The translations under genes were made by a program, and so were the position numbers. A stretch of 64,000 bases of DNA. It comes from Paenibacillus radicis (ex Xue et al. 2023) (GTDB taxonomy: Bacteria > Bacillota > Bacilli > Paenibacillales > NBRC-103111). This document shows, one piece after another, positions 63,305-64,000 of this stretch (the first letter of the stretch is position 1; every line of letters begins with the position of its first letter). The notes under the pieces were generated by a model. That model was not told where the DNA came from. It saw nothing but the letters and a program-made list of their open reading frames with translations, and searched no databases. Location: NCBI RefSeq assembly GCF_024722015.1, contig NZ_JANQBD010000033.1, positions 1 through 64,000 on the forward strand, in the 5' to 3' direction.

Positions 63305-64000
63305 TTAGTTAATGTTGGAAATCAATCCTTCATAATAGCTTGTAATTTGTATTACGGTTCGCTCAATGACAAAGTGCTCCTGCACCCGTTTCATGCCATG
63401 CTCACTCATCCTGCGTCTCTCCCCGGGATTGCCCAGCAGCGTACGGATTGATCGGGCAAGCAGCGCCGGATCTCCAGGTGTAATAAGCAGCCCCGTTTCG
63501 CCGTGTACGACTATTTCGGTTGGTCCGCCCTCATTCGAGGCAATTACCGGCAGTCCGGCTGCCATTCCTTCAACGATCACTTGCCCGAACGGCTCAGGTG
63601 TAATCGATGTATGGACGAGGAGATCCGCTTGCTGCATCAATTCCTGAATATTATCCACATGACCCAGCAAAGTGACATTCGTCAGCCCGTATACATCGAT
63701 TTGCCGAAGCAGTTCCTCCTTATAAACGTCCTCGCCAAAGAGTGCATCGCCAGCCAACCAGAACTGGACATGCTGGTCCGGCAAGAACGACTTGGCCGCT
63801 TCCAGTAAAATATGCTGGCCCTTCCATTCCGCCAGACGTCCGACCAACAAAACAGTGAACTTTTGCTTCAGCACCGTCACGTTGGATGCAGGGTTAATGG
63901 CGTTGGCGAAGGAAGAATATACGACCAATGTTTTCTTCGATTTCGGCAGCTTCAAGGCATTCAAGGTGGAATTGGAATTAGCAATGATTCCGTTAGGCAG
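63305..64000 (-). CDS. GT4-family glycosyltransferase, N-terminus cut by window edge
   Basis: The frame is open to the window edge, so at least 232 residues are present and an unknown N-terminal part is missing. The edge sequence LPNGIIANSNSTLNAL leads into FTVLLVGRLAEWKGQHILLE, a canonical GT4 donor-domain start. The E-x7-E motif is in TPEPFGQVIVEGMAAGLPVI and GGPTEIVVHGETGLLI follows. It is 17 bases upstream of the next glycosyltransferase in the same operon. Donor and acceptor sugars are not known. Confidence 0.9.
   Translation of the reverse strand: MPNGIIANSNSTLNALKLPKSKKTLVVYSSFANAINPASNVTVLKQKFTVLLVGRLAEWKGQHILLEAAKSFLPDQHVQFWLAGDALFGEDVYKEELLRQIDVYGLTNVTLLGHVDNIQELMQQADLLVHTSITPEPFGQVIVEGMAAGLPVIASNEGGPTEIVVHGETGLLITPGDPALLARSIRTLLGNPGERRRMSEHGMKRVQEHFVIERTVIQITSYYEGLISNIN

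Overview
The window looks like a chromosome segment of an endospore-forming, SLH-anchored Gram-positive of the Paenibacillus type. The reasons are a complete gerABC-type germination operon, strong GGAGG ribosome binding sites with frequent TTG/GTG starts, two giant S-layer-homology surface proteins, a cre-like site, carbohydrate ABC transport with a ROK regulator, a response regulator with a BTAD domain, and an exopolysaccharide cluster. No tRNA, rRNA, CRISPR array or prophage was seen. The genus is an inference from gene content.

Layout. 1-1031: right part of an IS256-family element that has jumped into a dispersed non-coding repeat (copy A, to 1407). 1414-8239 (minus): a sulfur-acquisition unit with two flavin-dependent NtaA/DmoA-type monooxygenases and a cystine-type ABC importer, preceded by a separately terminated 3-mercaptopyruvate-type sulfurtransferase. 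8419-9609 (plus): a divergent cytosolic regulator joining an excisionase-like HTH to an SsuA-like sulfonate-binding domain. 9722-13132 (plus): gerABC-type germinant receptor operon. 13133-13760: repeat copy B and a small MITE-like element at a convergent junction.

13761-37486 (minus): three giant secreted proteins of 1770, 2538 and 3554 residues in transcription order, about 24 kb and probably one operon. The last two share a Gly-rich linker, a VNGK-type domain and three SLH domains. Upstream lie a decayed serine protease pseudogene, an intact paralogue and two small ORFs. 39693-40995 is non-coding and holds repeat copies D1 and D2.

40996-45247 (minus): a response regulator and a hybrid kinase with two kinase cores. 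45499-51470 (minus): solute-binding protein, two permeases and two apparently cytosolic Cys-type sulfatases, an uptake and desulfation route for a small sulfated sugar. 51471-52225 is a dense regulatory region with four copies of TTAGTATA-N5-TATACTAA, a cre-like site, a 7-codon minigene and a run of perfect stem-loops; the ROK regulator (52226-53416) faces away from it. 53417-54604 holds repeat copy C. 54605-64000 (minus except for one 33-codon gene): a 52-aa membrane protein, two secreted glycoside hydrolases, ManC, UDP-glucose dehydrogenase and two glycosyltransferases, the last cut by the window edge.

The most noteworthy signals are the HTH-SsuA fusion regulator, the four-site operator array and structured RNA-like stretch beside the ROK gene, the giant surface-protein operon, the compensatory base changes in the dispersed repeat hairpins, and unannotated microproteins.
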